7,493 nt of DNA from an uncultured Coriobacteriaceae bacterium (lineage in GTDB: Bacteria; Actinomycetota; Coriobacteriia; Coriobacteriales; Eggerthellaceae), in NCBI GenBank assembly GCA_900539675.1, contig UQDJ01000065.1:1-7493 (forward strand). The letters are read 5' to 3'. Below the pieces are notes generated by a model. It did no database searches. It was not told the DNA's origin and saw nothing but the letters and a program-made list of their open reading frames with translations. Every line of letters begins with the position of its first letter. The first letter of the stretch is position 1. Position numbers and translations under genes: made by a program. This document shows, one piece after another, positions 1-7,453 of this stretch.

Positions 1-485
1 ATGGCTTCTTGGGAGTATGCCTGTATGGCGTAGACCAGAACAAGTACTTCCTTGAGACCATTGGTCTGGGCCATCTGTGGGGAACTAAAGATATTCCTGA
101 AGATTGCTCTGCTCTGTGGCTGTCCAACCCTCATGCCCCTGAAATCCAAAAGGCATTCGAGGATTATTGCTTGGCTCACTCCAAGTACGACATCGAAGAG
201 GACTTTGCAGCACATCGCATTGCAGCACAGGTTATCAACGATATGGAAGACTTGGTAAAAGAAGAGCACTTAAAGCTGCGTCATAACTGGCTGGATTGGC
301 AGACTGCAGACGGAGATACCTTCCATGGTCTGGGCGTCTTCCCGAAGTTCAAGAATCATCCTGGCCAGGTATGGCGACCTATGCCTCATCAGGGCGGCGA
401 TACCGTAGATGTTCTGACGAAGCTGGGCTACAGCGAAGCTGAGATCAATAAGATGATTGACGAGGGCGTCCTTAAGGCAGACTAG
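1..485 (+). CDS. caiB: L-carnitine CoA-transferase CaiB, C-terminal part (5' end outside window)
   Basis: Class III (CaiB/BaiF) CoA-transferase, a cytoplasmic enzyme that moves CoA between gamma-butyrobetainyl-CoA or crotonobetainyl-CoA and free carnitine. The reading frame is open from the left edge (first full codon at base 3) to a TAG at 483-485, so about 160 C-terminal residues are visible. The end of the protein resembles E. coli CaiB as I recall it. It contains PKFKNHPGQVWRPMP, then a GGDT segment and LGYSEAEI near the C-terminus, where E. coli has PKFKNNPGQIWRGMP, GMDT and IGYSEND. An upstream IGLGHLWGT segment also matches IGLAHLLGT. The family's catalytic Asp lies in the missing N-terminal part and cannot be checked. 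In-frame TTG and ATG codons inside the window are not the real start. The gene precedes caiC on the same strand, as in E. coli caiTABCDE. Confidence 0.9.
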   Translation, partial: GFLGVCLYGVDQNKYFLETIGLGHLWGTKDIPEDCSALWLSNPHAPEIQKAFEDYCLAHSKYDIEEDFAAHRIAAQVINDMEDLVKEEHLKLRHNWLDWQTADGDTFHGLGVFPKFKNHPGQVWRPMPHQGGDTVDVLTKLGYSEAEINKMIDEGVLKAD

Positions 486-541
486 CTTTTGTTGTTCTCG
501 TGCTCCCCATGAGAGAGCATTTTAAGAGAGCATTCGTTATT

Positions 542-585
542 TCTTCCGGATTGAGAGCGTTTATGTGGCCTCTTAATCCGGAAGA
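542..585 (+). other. Strong intercistronic hairpin between caiB and caiC
   Basis: Bases 542-557 pair with 570-585 to give a 16-bp stem containing one G-T pair. The outer 11 bp (TCTTCCGGATT with AATCCGGAAGA) are perfect, and the loop is 12 nt. No T-run follows on the plus strand, so this is not a textbook Rho-independent terminator. It is more likely an mRNA processing or stability element, or an attenuator, that sets different caiB and caiC levels. Just upstream the 10-mer AGAGAGCATT occurs twice (512-521 and 525-534). A related GAGAGCGTT sits in the hairpin's inner stem and loop. Confidence 0.6.
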
Positions 586-668
586 TTACACGTTTCAAAA
601 CGGTGCAGAGCGTCTCAATGTTAGCTGCAGTATTTGTGAGCTAGTACCCATCGGAAAGGAGAAGAGGG

Positions 669-2291
669 ATGAGCGATATTGTTGGAAATGAAACGCTGCG
701 TGATCTGTGGTTTGATATTGTCCAGAACCGAGGAGATCATCAGTTTTTAACCTTCCAAAACCGTATCGGCGACATCTTTGAATATACCTATTCCGAATTT
801 GATGAAGACGTCAATCGTATTGCAAATGTCTTTTTATCGTTAAAGGTTAAAAAGGGAGATCACATTGCTCTGCATCTTCACAGCTCTCCCGAATTTTTAA
901 TGTGTCTGTTTGGAGCTGCAAAAATAGGCGCCATTGTGGTACCGGTAAACGAACAGTATCTCGCAGACGAAGCTCGCTATATTCTTGAAAGTGCCAACAT
1001 TACGTGTGCTGTGGTTGAGCCACTATTCTATGAAACCTATCAACAGCTGTGTGGTGAAGGAATGCGTTTTTCTAAAGGTTTGCTGTTAGCGCGTGCCGGC
1101 AGTGATTCACCCACAGACGATGTCGACATCAATATAGCAGAGGTATTTGCTAATGCAGCTCATTTAAAGCCAGGTGAGCAATCAGTATATGACTTTTGGA
1201 AACTGCGCTGCGAAGCCAGTCCTACCTTGCAGAAAGCCCCGACGCTCAATGCGAACGACCCGTGTCAGATTATCTACACCTCTGGTACCACTTCTCGACC
1301 GAAGGGCGTGGTGGTAACTCACGCCAACATGGTATTTGCCGGGGTATACGGAGACTGGCAGGTAAGTATGCGCGGTAATGATCGCGTTCTCACCACTATG
1401 CCTGCCTGTCATTCAAACTTCCAATTGGCAGCTTTAATGCCGGTTATCGTGGCAGGTGCTACTATCATTATTGTTGAAAAGTATTCGGCACGCCGTTTTT
1501 GGAAGCAAGTTCGCCACTATAAAGCAACAGTAATCCAAGCAGTAGCAATGATGTTGCGCACGATGATGTTGCAGCCTATCGATCCACACGAACAGGATCA
1601 TTGCGTGCGCGAGGTGTTGTACTTCATTCCAGTTACCAACGCCGAAAAGAATGCGTTCGAAGAGCGGTTTAACGCGCGCATTATGAACACGTATGGGTCC
1701 ACAGAATCGATCACCTGGGTTCTTACTGATCCACCCGTTGGCCGACGCAACTGGCCCAGCGTTGGCCGTGCAGGTTTGGGATATGAGGTACGCATTGCTG
1801 ACAAATTCAACAACGAGGTACCTTTTGGCCAGACCGGCGAAATTCAAATCAAGGGCGTGCGTGGCCGCACGGTTATGTTGGAATACTTAAACAATCCTAA
1901 GGCTACCGAAGAAACGTTTACGGAAGACGGATGGCTCAAAACCGGGGATCAGGGCTATCAGGATCAGAATGGTTGGTTTTTCTTCGTTGATCGAAAATCC
2001 AATATGGTAAAGCGTGCAGGTGAAAACATTTCGACAACGGAAATAGAAGAGATTCTTGAAGAGCATCCTGATATTTCTGAAGCTGCCGTAATCGGCGTGC
2101 CTGATCCTATACGTGATCAGGCTTTAAAAGCCTTTATCTTACCGGTAGCTGGCAAGAAGGTAACGGTTGAGGAACTAAAAACTTACTGCGAAAGCAAGCT
2201 TGCGTCGTTCAAGGTACCATCTTATTACGAGATCGTTGACGAGTTTCCTCGTACCTGCAGTTTAAAGATAGAAAAGAAGCTTCTGAAGTAA
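669..2291 (+). CDS. caiC: Crotonobetaine/carnitine-CoA ligase CaiC
   Basis: ANL-superfamily (AMP-forming) acyl-CoA synthetase of 540 aa (E. coli CaiC is about 517 aa). It activates crotonobetaine, carnitine or gamma-butyrobetaine with ATP and CoA to prime the CaiB cycle. The N-terminus (DIVGNETLRDLW) parallels E. coli DIIGGQHLRQMW. Visible motifs are the P-loop YTSGTTSRPKG at 203-213, the CaiC-like VEKYSARRFW at 269-278, the A5 motif TYGSTES at 341-347, the A7 motif GWLKTGD at 421-427, the hinge block DRKSNMVKRAGENIS at 441-455 and FKVPSY at 514-519. The A10 lysine is K533. Oddly the A10 motif reads PRTCSLKI, with Leu where the family normally has Gly (SGKI). The ATG at 669 is supported by AAAGGAG at 655-661, 7 nt upstream. 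It lies 183 bp after caiB on the same strand, consistent with one operon interrupted by the hairpin at 542-585. Confidence 0.95.
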   Translation: MSDIVGNETLRDLWFDIVQNRGDHQFLTFQNRIGDIFEYTYSEFDEDVNRIANVFLSLKVKKGDHIALHLHSSPEFLMCLFGAAKIGAIVVPVNEQYLADEARYILESANITCAVVEPLFYETYQQLCGEGMRFSKGLLLARAGSDSPTDDVDINIAEVFANAAHLKPGEQSVYDFWKLRCEASPTLQKAPTLNANDPCQIIYTSGTTSRPKGVVVTHANMVFAGVYGDWQVSMRGNDRVLTTMPACHSNFQLAALMPVIVAGATIIIVEKYSARRFWKQVRHYKATVIQAVAMMLRTMMLQPIDPHEQDHCVREVLYFIPVTNAEKNAFEERFNARIMNTYGSTESITWVLTDPPVGRRNWPSVGRAGLGYEVRIADKFNNEVPFGQTGEIQIKGVRGRTVMLEYLNNPKATEETFTEDGWLKTGDQGYQDQNGWFFFVDRKSNMVKRAGENISTTEIEEILEEHPDISEAAVIGVPDPIRDQALKAFILPVAGKKVTVEELKTYCESKLASFKVPSYYEIVDEFPRTCSLKIEKKLLK

Positions 2292-2410
2292 TGAGCATAC
2301 GTTCGCAGGTGTTGCACGTCAGGCCAAGCAGAAGCCAATCTGCAGGATAACGTTACTGTAGAGGTGCACAGATTAAAAGCCCATGCCAGAGGGGAAGCTC
2401 CTTGTCACAT

Positions 2411-2420
2411 ATCACGTGAT
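2411..2420. promoter_or_regulatory. 10-bp perfect palindrome upstream of the YaaU-like transporter gene
   Basis: ATCACGTGAT reads the same on both strands and lies 20 bp before the transporter start codon, in the 148-bp caiC-transporter gap. An 8-bp palindrome, TAACGTTA, sits at 2348-2355 in the same gap. Either could be an operator, but there is no T-run, no matching family consensus and no convincing promoter. The assignment is speculative. Confidence 0.25.
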
Positions 2421-2439
2421 GGGTGTTAGGCGGTTTTAA

Positions 2440-3876
2440 ATGCGAAAACAATTGAAGAAAACGATATCGAAGGTTGCAAAAACACCTTCGACGGTGGTCC
2501 AAGCAGTAAAAAACGGTCGTGTTAAACGCAAGATTAAGACTGTTCCTCGCAGAACCATCGACGACGTTACAATGACGCCTTTTTTACGCAAGATTACTTT
2601 CTTCTCAAGCGGCGGTGCCTTCTTGGACGGCTATGTTCTGTCCATTATTGGCGTTGCTCTTACTCTAATTACACCCATGATGAATCTGGATACGTTCTGG
2701 AGTGCGGCTATTGGCGCATCGGTGTTTTTGGGCATCTTTTTGGGCACCATTTTAAGCGGCTGGCTAACCGACCTCATTGGTCGTCGCATTATGTTTATTC
2801 TTGACGTCGTGGCTATTGGCGTTTTCTCTATTCTGTCAATGTTTGTCACCAACCCTCTTGAATTGGTAATACTGCGTTTCTTCATCGGTTTATTCGTAGG
2901 CGCAGATTACCCTATTGCAACATCGTTAATTGCAGAATTTACCCCAAAGCATCACCGCTCTATTGCTATGGGTATGGTTTCTGCCTCGTGGTATTTTGGT
3001 GCAACTGTTGCTGCCATTGTTGGTTTTGCATTGTTTGCGGTGGATGGAGGCTGGGCATGGATGCTCGGCAGCGCTGTCATTCCCTGTGTTATTTTACTGA
3101 TCGGCAGGCATGATATTCCTGAATCTCCTCTGTGGTTACAGAGCAAAGGACGCACAGAGGAAGCGCGTAAAGTCATGGACCGAGTCTACGGCACCGATGT
3201 AGATATGGGTGCAAGCTTAGATAATGCTGCCGCAAAAACTAGTATGCGCCAGCTCTTCCATGGTGGCTATTTCAAACGCATTATTTTCTTAGGTATTCTG
3301 ACATTATGCCAGGTGGTTCCAATGTATGCTATTTATACGTTTGGACCTCAGATCATGAATGCATTTGGATTGGGGCATGGTCAAGAATCTATTCTGGGCG
3401 AAAGTGCAGTAAGTTTGTTCTTCTTGATCGGTACATTCCCAGCCATGTTCTGGTTAAATTCGGTTGGTCGACGCCCCTTGCTCATTGTTTCTCTTCTCTT
3501 TATGGCTATCGGGTTGATCATTTTAGGCGTGTTCCCAACTGCTCCAGTGATAGTTGTTATTCTGGCATTTGGCCTGTATACCTTCTTCAGCGGCGGACCT
3601 GGTATTTTGCAGTGGTTATATCCTAATGAGCTGTTCCCAACAGCTGTGCGTGCAAGTGCAGTTGGCGTGTCAATTTCCATTTCGCGTGTTGGCACTATTA
3701 TCTCAACCTACGGAACACCGGTTATGTTAGCTCATTTTGGCGTTGGACCAACGATGCTTGTTGCTGCAGGTTTGGTAACGCTGGGTCTGGTACTGTCATT
3801 TTTTATGGCACCTGAGACAAAGGGCTTGTCGCTTTCTGAAACAAGCAAGATTAATCCTCACACAAAAGGTGTCTAA
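2440..3876 (+). CDS. MFS transporter of the metabolite/sugar porter type, YaaU-like (putative carnitine or crotonobetaine carrier)
   Basis: Cytoplasmic-membrane secondary transporter of 478 aa with about 12 hydrophobic segments between residues 53 and 456. Motifs are the MFS signature GWLTDLIGRR at 107-116, the sugar-porter motif PESPLWLQSKGR at 227-238 (Leu replaces the usual Arg), GRRP at 343-346, YPNELFP at 394-400 and the terminal PETKG at 458-462. From memory it aligns nearly end to end with E. coli YaaU (SSGGAFLDGYVL, VGADYPIATS, FSGGPGILQWLYPNELFPT). In E. coli, yaaU lies beside fixABCX and the cai operon, so its presence after caiBC supports a role in trimethylammonium compound transport. 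The substrate is inferred. About 40 very basic residues precede the YaaU homology. The ATG at 2440 has only a weak ribosome site (AGGCGG, about 6 nt upstream), and the ATG at codon 45 has none. A terminator-like hairpin follows. Confidence 0.88.
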   Translation: MRKQLKKTISKVAKTPSTVVQAVKNGRVKRKIKTVPRRTIDDVTMTPFLRKITFFSSGGAFLDGYVLSIIGVALTLITPMMNLDTFWSAAIGASVFLGIFLGTILSGWLTDLIGRRIMFILDVVAIGVFSILSMFVTNPLELVILRFFIGLFVGADYPIATSLIAEFTPKHHRSIAMGMVSASWYFGATVAAIVGFALFAVDGGWAWMLGSAVIPCVILLIGRHDIPESPLWLQSKGRTEEARKVMDRVYGTDVDMGASLDNAAAKTSMRQLFHGGYFKRIIFLGILTLCQVVPMYAIYTFGPQIMNAFGLGHGQESILGESAVSLFFLIGTFPAMFWLNSVGRRPLLIVSLLFMAIGLIILGVFPTAPVIVVILAFGLYTFFSGGPGILQWLYPNELFPTAVRASAVGVSISISRVGTIISTYGTPVMLAHFGVGPTMLVAAGLVTLGLVLSFFMAPETKGLSLSETSKINPHTKGV

Positions 3877-3938
3877 CTTCTTGCATCATTTCATGAGCGC
3901 TTGCTTTTCGACATTGTTCAATCAAATACCTGATTACC

Positions 3939-3968
3939 TGGCCAGTTACGAGTTTAAGTAACTGGCCA
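3939..3968 (+). terminator. Putative Rho-independent terminator of the caiBC-transporter unit
   Basis: A perfect 11-bp inverted repeat (TGGCCAGTTAC / GTAACTGGCCA) encloses an 8-nt loop and is followed by a short TTT at 3969-3971. It lies 63 bp past the transporter stop, between convergent genes, which is where a terminator is expected. The T-tract is weak. On the minus strand no T-tract follows the stem, so it fits best as a plus-strand terminator. Confidence 0.6.
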
Positions 3969-4070
3969 TTTCATCGAAGAGACAAGCCCATAATGAAAAG
4001 ATAATCGCCTCTCTAAAGGTGTCCTACAGGATGTGTCCCTCACAGATCAGATCAGTTAGGCCACGTTAGA

Positions 4071-5629
4071 CTAGTCATGTGTTTTGCGCATATGAATATA
4101 TCCCGTAAGTTCACTGCGCTTGTGAATACCCACCTTTTTGTAAATATTTCTGATATGGGTATTTACCGTGTAAGGTGAAATAAATAGCTTATCCGCAATT
4201 AAACTGGTCGGATCATTGTTTGCCATAAGCTTTAAAATTTCGGTTTCACGTTCAGTCAGATTAAACTCTGCAGCTATTTCTTTGCAGATTGTGTCCGTTT
4301 CTGACTGGGTGGTTGGCGCAGTTGTTAACTGAACGATGTCATTTTCACGTTTTGCAATAGACACTAATACTATTGCTAACACAATGATGAATATGTACGA
4401 AGTAAGAGGCGTTAGTTGGCTGCCTAAATGTGGGAAATGCTCGTAATACACGGCGATTGAATTACCGATATATACACCCAGACGAACTGAAACAACCGAA
4501 AAGGCAAAGACTGTTGCAGAAGCGAAAATGCCTCGTTGCATCAATATGCCAAAATACATGATCAAAAATATTTCCAGAACCGAAAACACGCACAATACCG
4601 TAATAAATGCCGGTAATTGCAATGAATTGGAATACAAAAATAGACAATAACTTGCAATAGTAAGCACTAAAAAGTAGGGGAACACATTAAATATGGACAT
4701 CTTTGTTTTTTGAAGAAATGCAATGATAGAAATCATAAATATCAATAGCGCACCAGCTGTAATGCCAAGCGAAAAGGCATCAATTTCAAACGGCAATTCT
4801 TGCCAAGGAATAATGGCAACCAAGAAATAACAAGCCATCGAAGTGATAAAGGCAATGCCGCTTACGGTAATGACGGTTTTATAGGCACCCCGTACAGTTT
4901 TGCGGGGTAGTAGAGTGATAAAACCTTGCTTAAGTTGTGAGGTTTGAAGGAACAATAATATTGCGGAGAGGGCTAAGAGTGAACTGGTGAAAATAGGAAC
5001 TAGCACGTCAGGAAGCACAAGGGCAACTACCATACCAATAAACAGCGTAGCCCCGAACATCGCCCCAATATGCATAACTGAAAACTTTGCTTTTGAACAG
5101 ACCAGCATTCTCCCCAAAGGACCCACATGAAACCTTCTGCGATACCTGCAATGGCAGATATAACGTAAAAAGCAATATGCATATCAAAGGAATCTGCGTT
5201 GTACTGCATAAATAAACTGAGAGCTATCAGCACAACTGGGATGAGATAGAACAGTACTTTATGAGTAAGAAGATGTTTACTCCGACGCAGTACAAGGGCA
5301 ATGGCAACCATAGAACAACAAGTGCCTAATAAATTGTAGAGCCACGCATTCGTAATAGTAGAAGAGAGTAAATTCGTATCTCGGAAACTCTCAGGTATAA
5401 ACCACAGTACGTAATGATACGTAAGAAGAAGTGAAAAGCCTAAGTATTTAAAAGCTACTGGAAGCTTAAACAACTTCGTTTTAAAAGCCGTTTTGCCTTC
5501 TGATTCGTCCGATTCATTATCTTTGTGTTGCTTGACATCAGCTCGATTAGGTATCGAAGACGATGAATTGTTAGTACTTCTACCTAGTCGACCACTTGCA
5601 TGAACAATTTCCCCTCGAAATGTATTCAT
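4071..5629 (-). pseudogene. Membrane-bound LuxR-family transcriptional regulator, split by a frameshift
   Basis: Two overlapping minus-strand frames together make one regulator. The first (5629 to 5027, 200 codons) begins with an ATG preceded by AAGGAG (complement of 5635-5640). It has a hydrophilic N-terminus of about 60 residues and four membrane segments, and stays coherent to about residue 180 (MWVLWGECWSVQK). The second (open to a TAG at 4071-4073) continues from there with AKFSVMHIGAMFG, eight more membrane segments and a C-terminal LuxR helix-turn-helix (4074-4265). That domain carries LTERETEILKLM, IADKLFISPYTVNTHIRNIY and the KVGIHKRSEL end. One extra A in the A4 tract (complement of 5091-5094) would fuse them into a protein of about 519 aa, the expected architecture for this Eggerthellaceae-rich family. 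As written the gene is broken. A GTG at 5126, with AGAAGG 6 nt upstream, might allow translation of the second part. It could instead be a sequencing error. It is divergent from the next transporter and probably regulates the locus. Confidence 0.85.
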
Positions 5630-5649
5630 TTCTACTCCTTAAAGAAATG

Positions 5650-5667
5650 ATATACCGATCGTTATAT
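5650..5667. promoter_or_regulatory. 18-bp near-perfect palindrome just upstream of the LuxR-type gene (candidate operator)
   Basis: ATATACCGATCGTTATAT is self-complementary at 8 of 9 base-pair positions and is centred on CGATCG. It starts 21 bp upstream of the regulator's ATG, in the probable leader, where a bound dimer could block transcription or translation. Autoregulation is an inference. No known consensus is matched. Confidence 0.35.
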
Positions 5668-5716
5668 TCACTTTCCTTAGATCCCATCTATAAACATACT
5701 CAACTACCACTGATTA

Positions 5717-5743
5717 ATTATCACTAGAAATTAGGTATATCAA
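5717..5743 (-). promoter_or_regulatory. Possible promoter for the LuxR-type regulator
   Basis: On the minus strand TTGATA (complement of 5738-5743) resembles the -35 consensus at 5 of 6 positions. GATAAT (complement of 5717-5722) resembles the -10 at 5 of 6. The 15-bp spacer is shorter than optimal. A start near 5710 would give a leader of about 80 nt containing the palindrome at 5650-5667. One copy of the inverted 9-mer (5734-5742) overlaps the -35, where a repressor would act. Confidence 0.3.
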
Positions 5744-5851
5744 AACTGATCAGGACCTACGTAATACTTAAAAGGCTTCTAAATAGGACTTAGTTCGTTT
5801 TAGACGATTTCACAATGAACGTGTTCATCGATGCTGTAGCCATATCTGAAG

Positions 5852-5896
5852 CCGCCTTTTTATTGGCAACTGTTTTGAAGCTAAGCAAAAAGGCGG
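5852..5896 (+). other. Hairpin in the leader of the YihN-like transporter
   Basis: CCGCCTTTTT (5852-5861) pairs perfectly with AAAAAGGCGG (5887-5896). A small internal loop is followed by a further 5-bp stem (5863-5867 with 5880-5884, one G-T pair) and a 12-nt terminal loop. No T-tract follows on the plus strand. It ends about 40 nt before the likely start codon, so it could affect message stability or translation. A Rho-independent terminator is unlikely. Confidence 0.4.
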
Positions 5897-5935
5897 GGGC
5901 TATTCCCAAGGGGATTGATACGAAAGGGGAAATCG

Positions 5936-7258
5936 ATGACATTCCTTGCAAAGAAAATGGGGGAGGTCTCATACAAAGAGATCACCAGTGCCCATAAATG
6001 GGCGTTGGTCATACTTATCTCTATGGGTTCGTCCATCATTTACACGCCGATGTATTTAAAGAATGTTTTCTACGAACCACTTATGCAGGCACTTAATTGC
6101 AGTAATGCCGATTTAGGCTTGATGCTTTCTGCCTACGCAATAGCGGCAATGATCTGCTATTTACCGTCAGGCATTATTGCAGATAAGTTCCGCATGCGCA
6201 CTCTGGCAACGGTTGGCTTTTTAACCACCGCGGTTTTAGTATTTGTCTACGCTACACTGCCTTCAGTACAGGTTTGTCTGGCTTTGTTTGTAGCAATGGG
6301 TATTACCTCAATCCTTATTTGGTGGGGCACCCGTTTTAAGGTTATTCGTCTGTGCTGCGAAGAGGACGAATACGCTTCCAAGATCGGTATCAGCTACTCC
6401 ATTTATGGTGCAACTGGCTTGATCATTGGTCTGGTTAATGCAGCTATCATCGCGGCATTTTCTACCACGGTGGGCGTTCAGGCAATGATCGTCTTCTTGG
6501 GTGTTGTTATTGCGGTACTGGGCATTCTGTCCTACTTCATGATTCCTGATTTCAAGGGTGAAATTAATAAAAACTCTAAACTGTTTAGCTTGAAAGATGC
6601 TATCGAAGCCTTTAAGCATCCTGGCGTTTTGTGGGCATGCGTTGCTTACTTCTGCGTCTATGCCGTCTATCAGGGCGCAACGTATACCACGCCATACCTG
6701 ACTCAGGTATTCAATGCTGATCCCAACATGGTTAATGTCGTTGGTCTTATTCGTACCTATGGTATTGGTCTGTTGGCTGGTCCTGTTGTTGGTGCTATCG
6801 CTTCTAAGATCAAGAGCCCTTCAAAGACTATCGCTGGTGCCTTGATTGTTACGGTTGCAGTTTTGCTTGGATTCATTGCTTGCCCAGATGATCCGAACAT
6901 CGCTTTAGTTGTTGCTGCTCTTGTTGTTGTATTTGGCTTCACCACCTACGGTGCATTCTCTATCGGTTCTTCTCCCTTATCTGAGGTGAAGATTCCGATG
7001 CGCATCTTCGGTACGGCAGCTGGTCTGTTATCCGTAATCGGCTTCTTGCCAGATGTATTTATCCACACCTGGTACGGCTCCATGATCGATGCTCAGGGAA
7101 CTGCTGCTTATACAGGAATCTTTGGCTTTGAAATTGGCTTTGCAGTTATCGGCGTATTTTGCTTGATCATGCTGCTTCGCGTAGTAAAAAAGCAATTTGG
7201 TTCCAAGAGCCCCTCTGAGGTACAGGACGCAGCTGCAAACGAAAGCAGTGAAAAGTAA
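5936..7258 (+). CDS. MFS transporter, YihN-like (putative carnitine-pathway solute carrier)
   Basis: Polytopic cytoplasmic-membrane carrier of 440 aa with about 12 hydrophobic segments from residue 22 on and a charged C-terminal tail (SPSEVQDAAANESSEK). It has an MFS motif A-like loop GIIADKFRMR at 79-88. The second half matches E. coli YihN as I recall it, with YAVYQGATYTTPYL near 242-255 and SKIKSPSK where YihN has YAVYCGLTFFIPFL and DKILKSPSK. The ATG at 5936 is preferred because AAAGGGGA ends about 5 nt upstream. A TTG at 5915 extends the frame by 7 codons but has no better ribosome site, and the ATG at 5957 has a poor one. It lies divergent from the LuxR-type regulator and 195 bp before caiA, which suggests it moves a substrate or product of the pathway, for instance crotonobetaine in or gamma-butyrobetaine out. 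That role is inferred, as the family's substrates are poorly known. Confidence 0.85.
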   Translation: MTFLAKKMGEVSYKEITSAHKWALVILISMGSSIIYTPMYLKNVFYEPLMQALNCSNADLGLMLSAYAIAAMICYLPSGIIADKFRMRTLATVGFLTTAVLVFVYATLPSVQVCLALFVAMGITSILIWWGTRFKVIRLCCEEDEYASKIGISYSIYGATGLIIGLVNAAIIAAFSTTVGVQAMIVFLGVVIAVLGILSYFMIPDFKGEINKNSKLFSLKDAIEAFKHPGVLWACVAYFCVYAVYQGATYTTPYLTQVFNADPNMVNVVGLIRTYGIGLLAGPVVGAIASKIKSPSKTIAGALIVTVAVLLGFIACPDDPNIALVVAALVVVFGFTTYGAFSIGSSPLSEVKIPMRIFGTAAGLLSVIGFLPDVFIHTWYGSMIDAQGTAAYTGIFGFEIGFAVIGVFCLIMLLRVVKKQFGSKSPSEVQDAAANESSEK

Positions 7259-7319
7259 GTTCACAGCACTTCACATCATTCGAGCAACTAACCGAGTTAA
7301 ACCCATTCATATGATCTTT

Positions 7320-7350
7320 AGCCGGTAGGAAGGCATGGAACCTACCGGCT
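7320..7350 (+). terminator. Putative terminator or attenuator between the YihN-like transporter and caiA
   Basis: A perfect 10-bp GC-rich inverted repeat (AGCCGGTAGG / CCTACCGGCT) with an 11-nt loop is followed by TTTAGATAAAT. It lies 61 bp after the transporter stop. The T-run is only two or three bases beyond the stem, so termination may be partial and transcription could continue into caiA. It has no T-tract on the minus strand. Confidence 0.55.
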
Positions 7351-7453
7351 TTAGATAAATCGTTCAATGACTACCTGGGGAATGTATTAAAGGGGAAGTC
7401 TGAGGACGGAAGGCTTATATGTCGCCGACTGTGCGACAAAGAAGGAGGAAACA

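Larger units (their letters stand above)
5630..5935. promoter_or_regulatory. Divergent regulatory region between the LuxR-type regulator and the YihN-like transporter
   Basis: This 306-bp region is visibly AT-rich in its first half (regulator side) and holds no convincing gene. It contains a near-perfect 18-bp palindrome (5650-5667), a 9-mer present twice in opposite orientation (5648-5656 and 5734-5742), the palindrome CTGATCAG (5746-5753), a 6-bp inverted repeat ATGAAC/GTTCAT (5815-5828) and a leader hairpin (5852-5896). A possible minus-strand promoter is described separately. I see no convincing promoter for the plus-strand transporter. The density of symmetric sites suits an operator region, but the binding protein is unknown. 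Confidence 0.5.

Noticed and set aside
500..691. 63-codon open frame in the caiB-caiC gap (GTG start)
   Set aside because: No ribosome site, no recognisable motif, overlaps the hairpin and the start of caiC. A chance frame.
1434..1847. 137-codon minus-strand frame inside caiC
   Set aside because: Antisense shadow of a well-supported ligase with no protein-like motifs.
5081..5100. Programmed -1 ribosomal frameshift in the regulator
   Set aside because: The junction (GTT CAA AAG CAA AGT) lacks a canonical X XXY YYZ slippery heptamer in the zero frame. Simple mutation or sequencing error is the better explanation.
5790..5972. 60-codon minus-strand frame in the same gap
   Set aside because: No ribosome site or family resemblance; overlaps the transporter start on the opposite strand.
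5815..5997. 60-codon plus-strand frame in the divergent gap, starting with MNVFIDAVAISEAAF
   Set aside because: No Shine-Dalgarno, overlaps the transporter start in another frame, and its sequence coincides with inverted repeats. A leader peptide cannot be excluded but is not supported.
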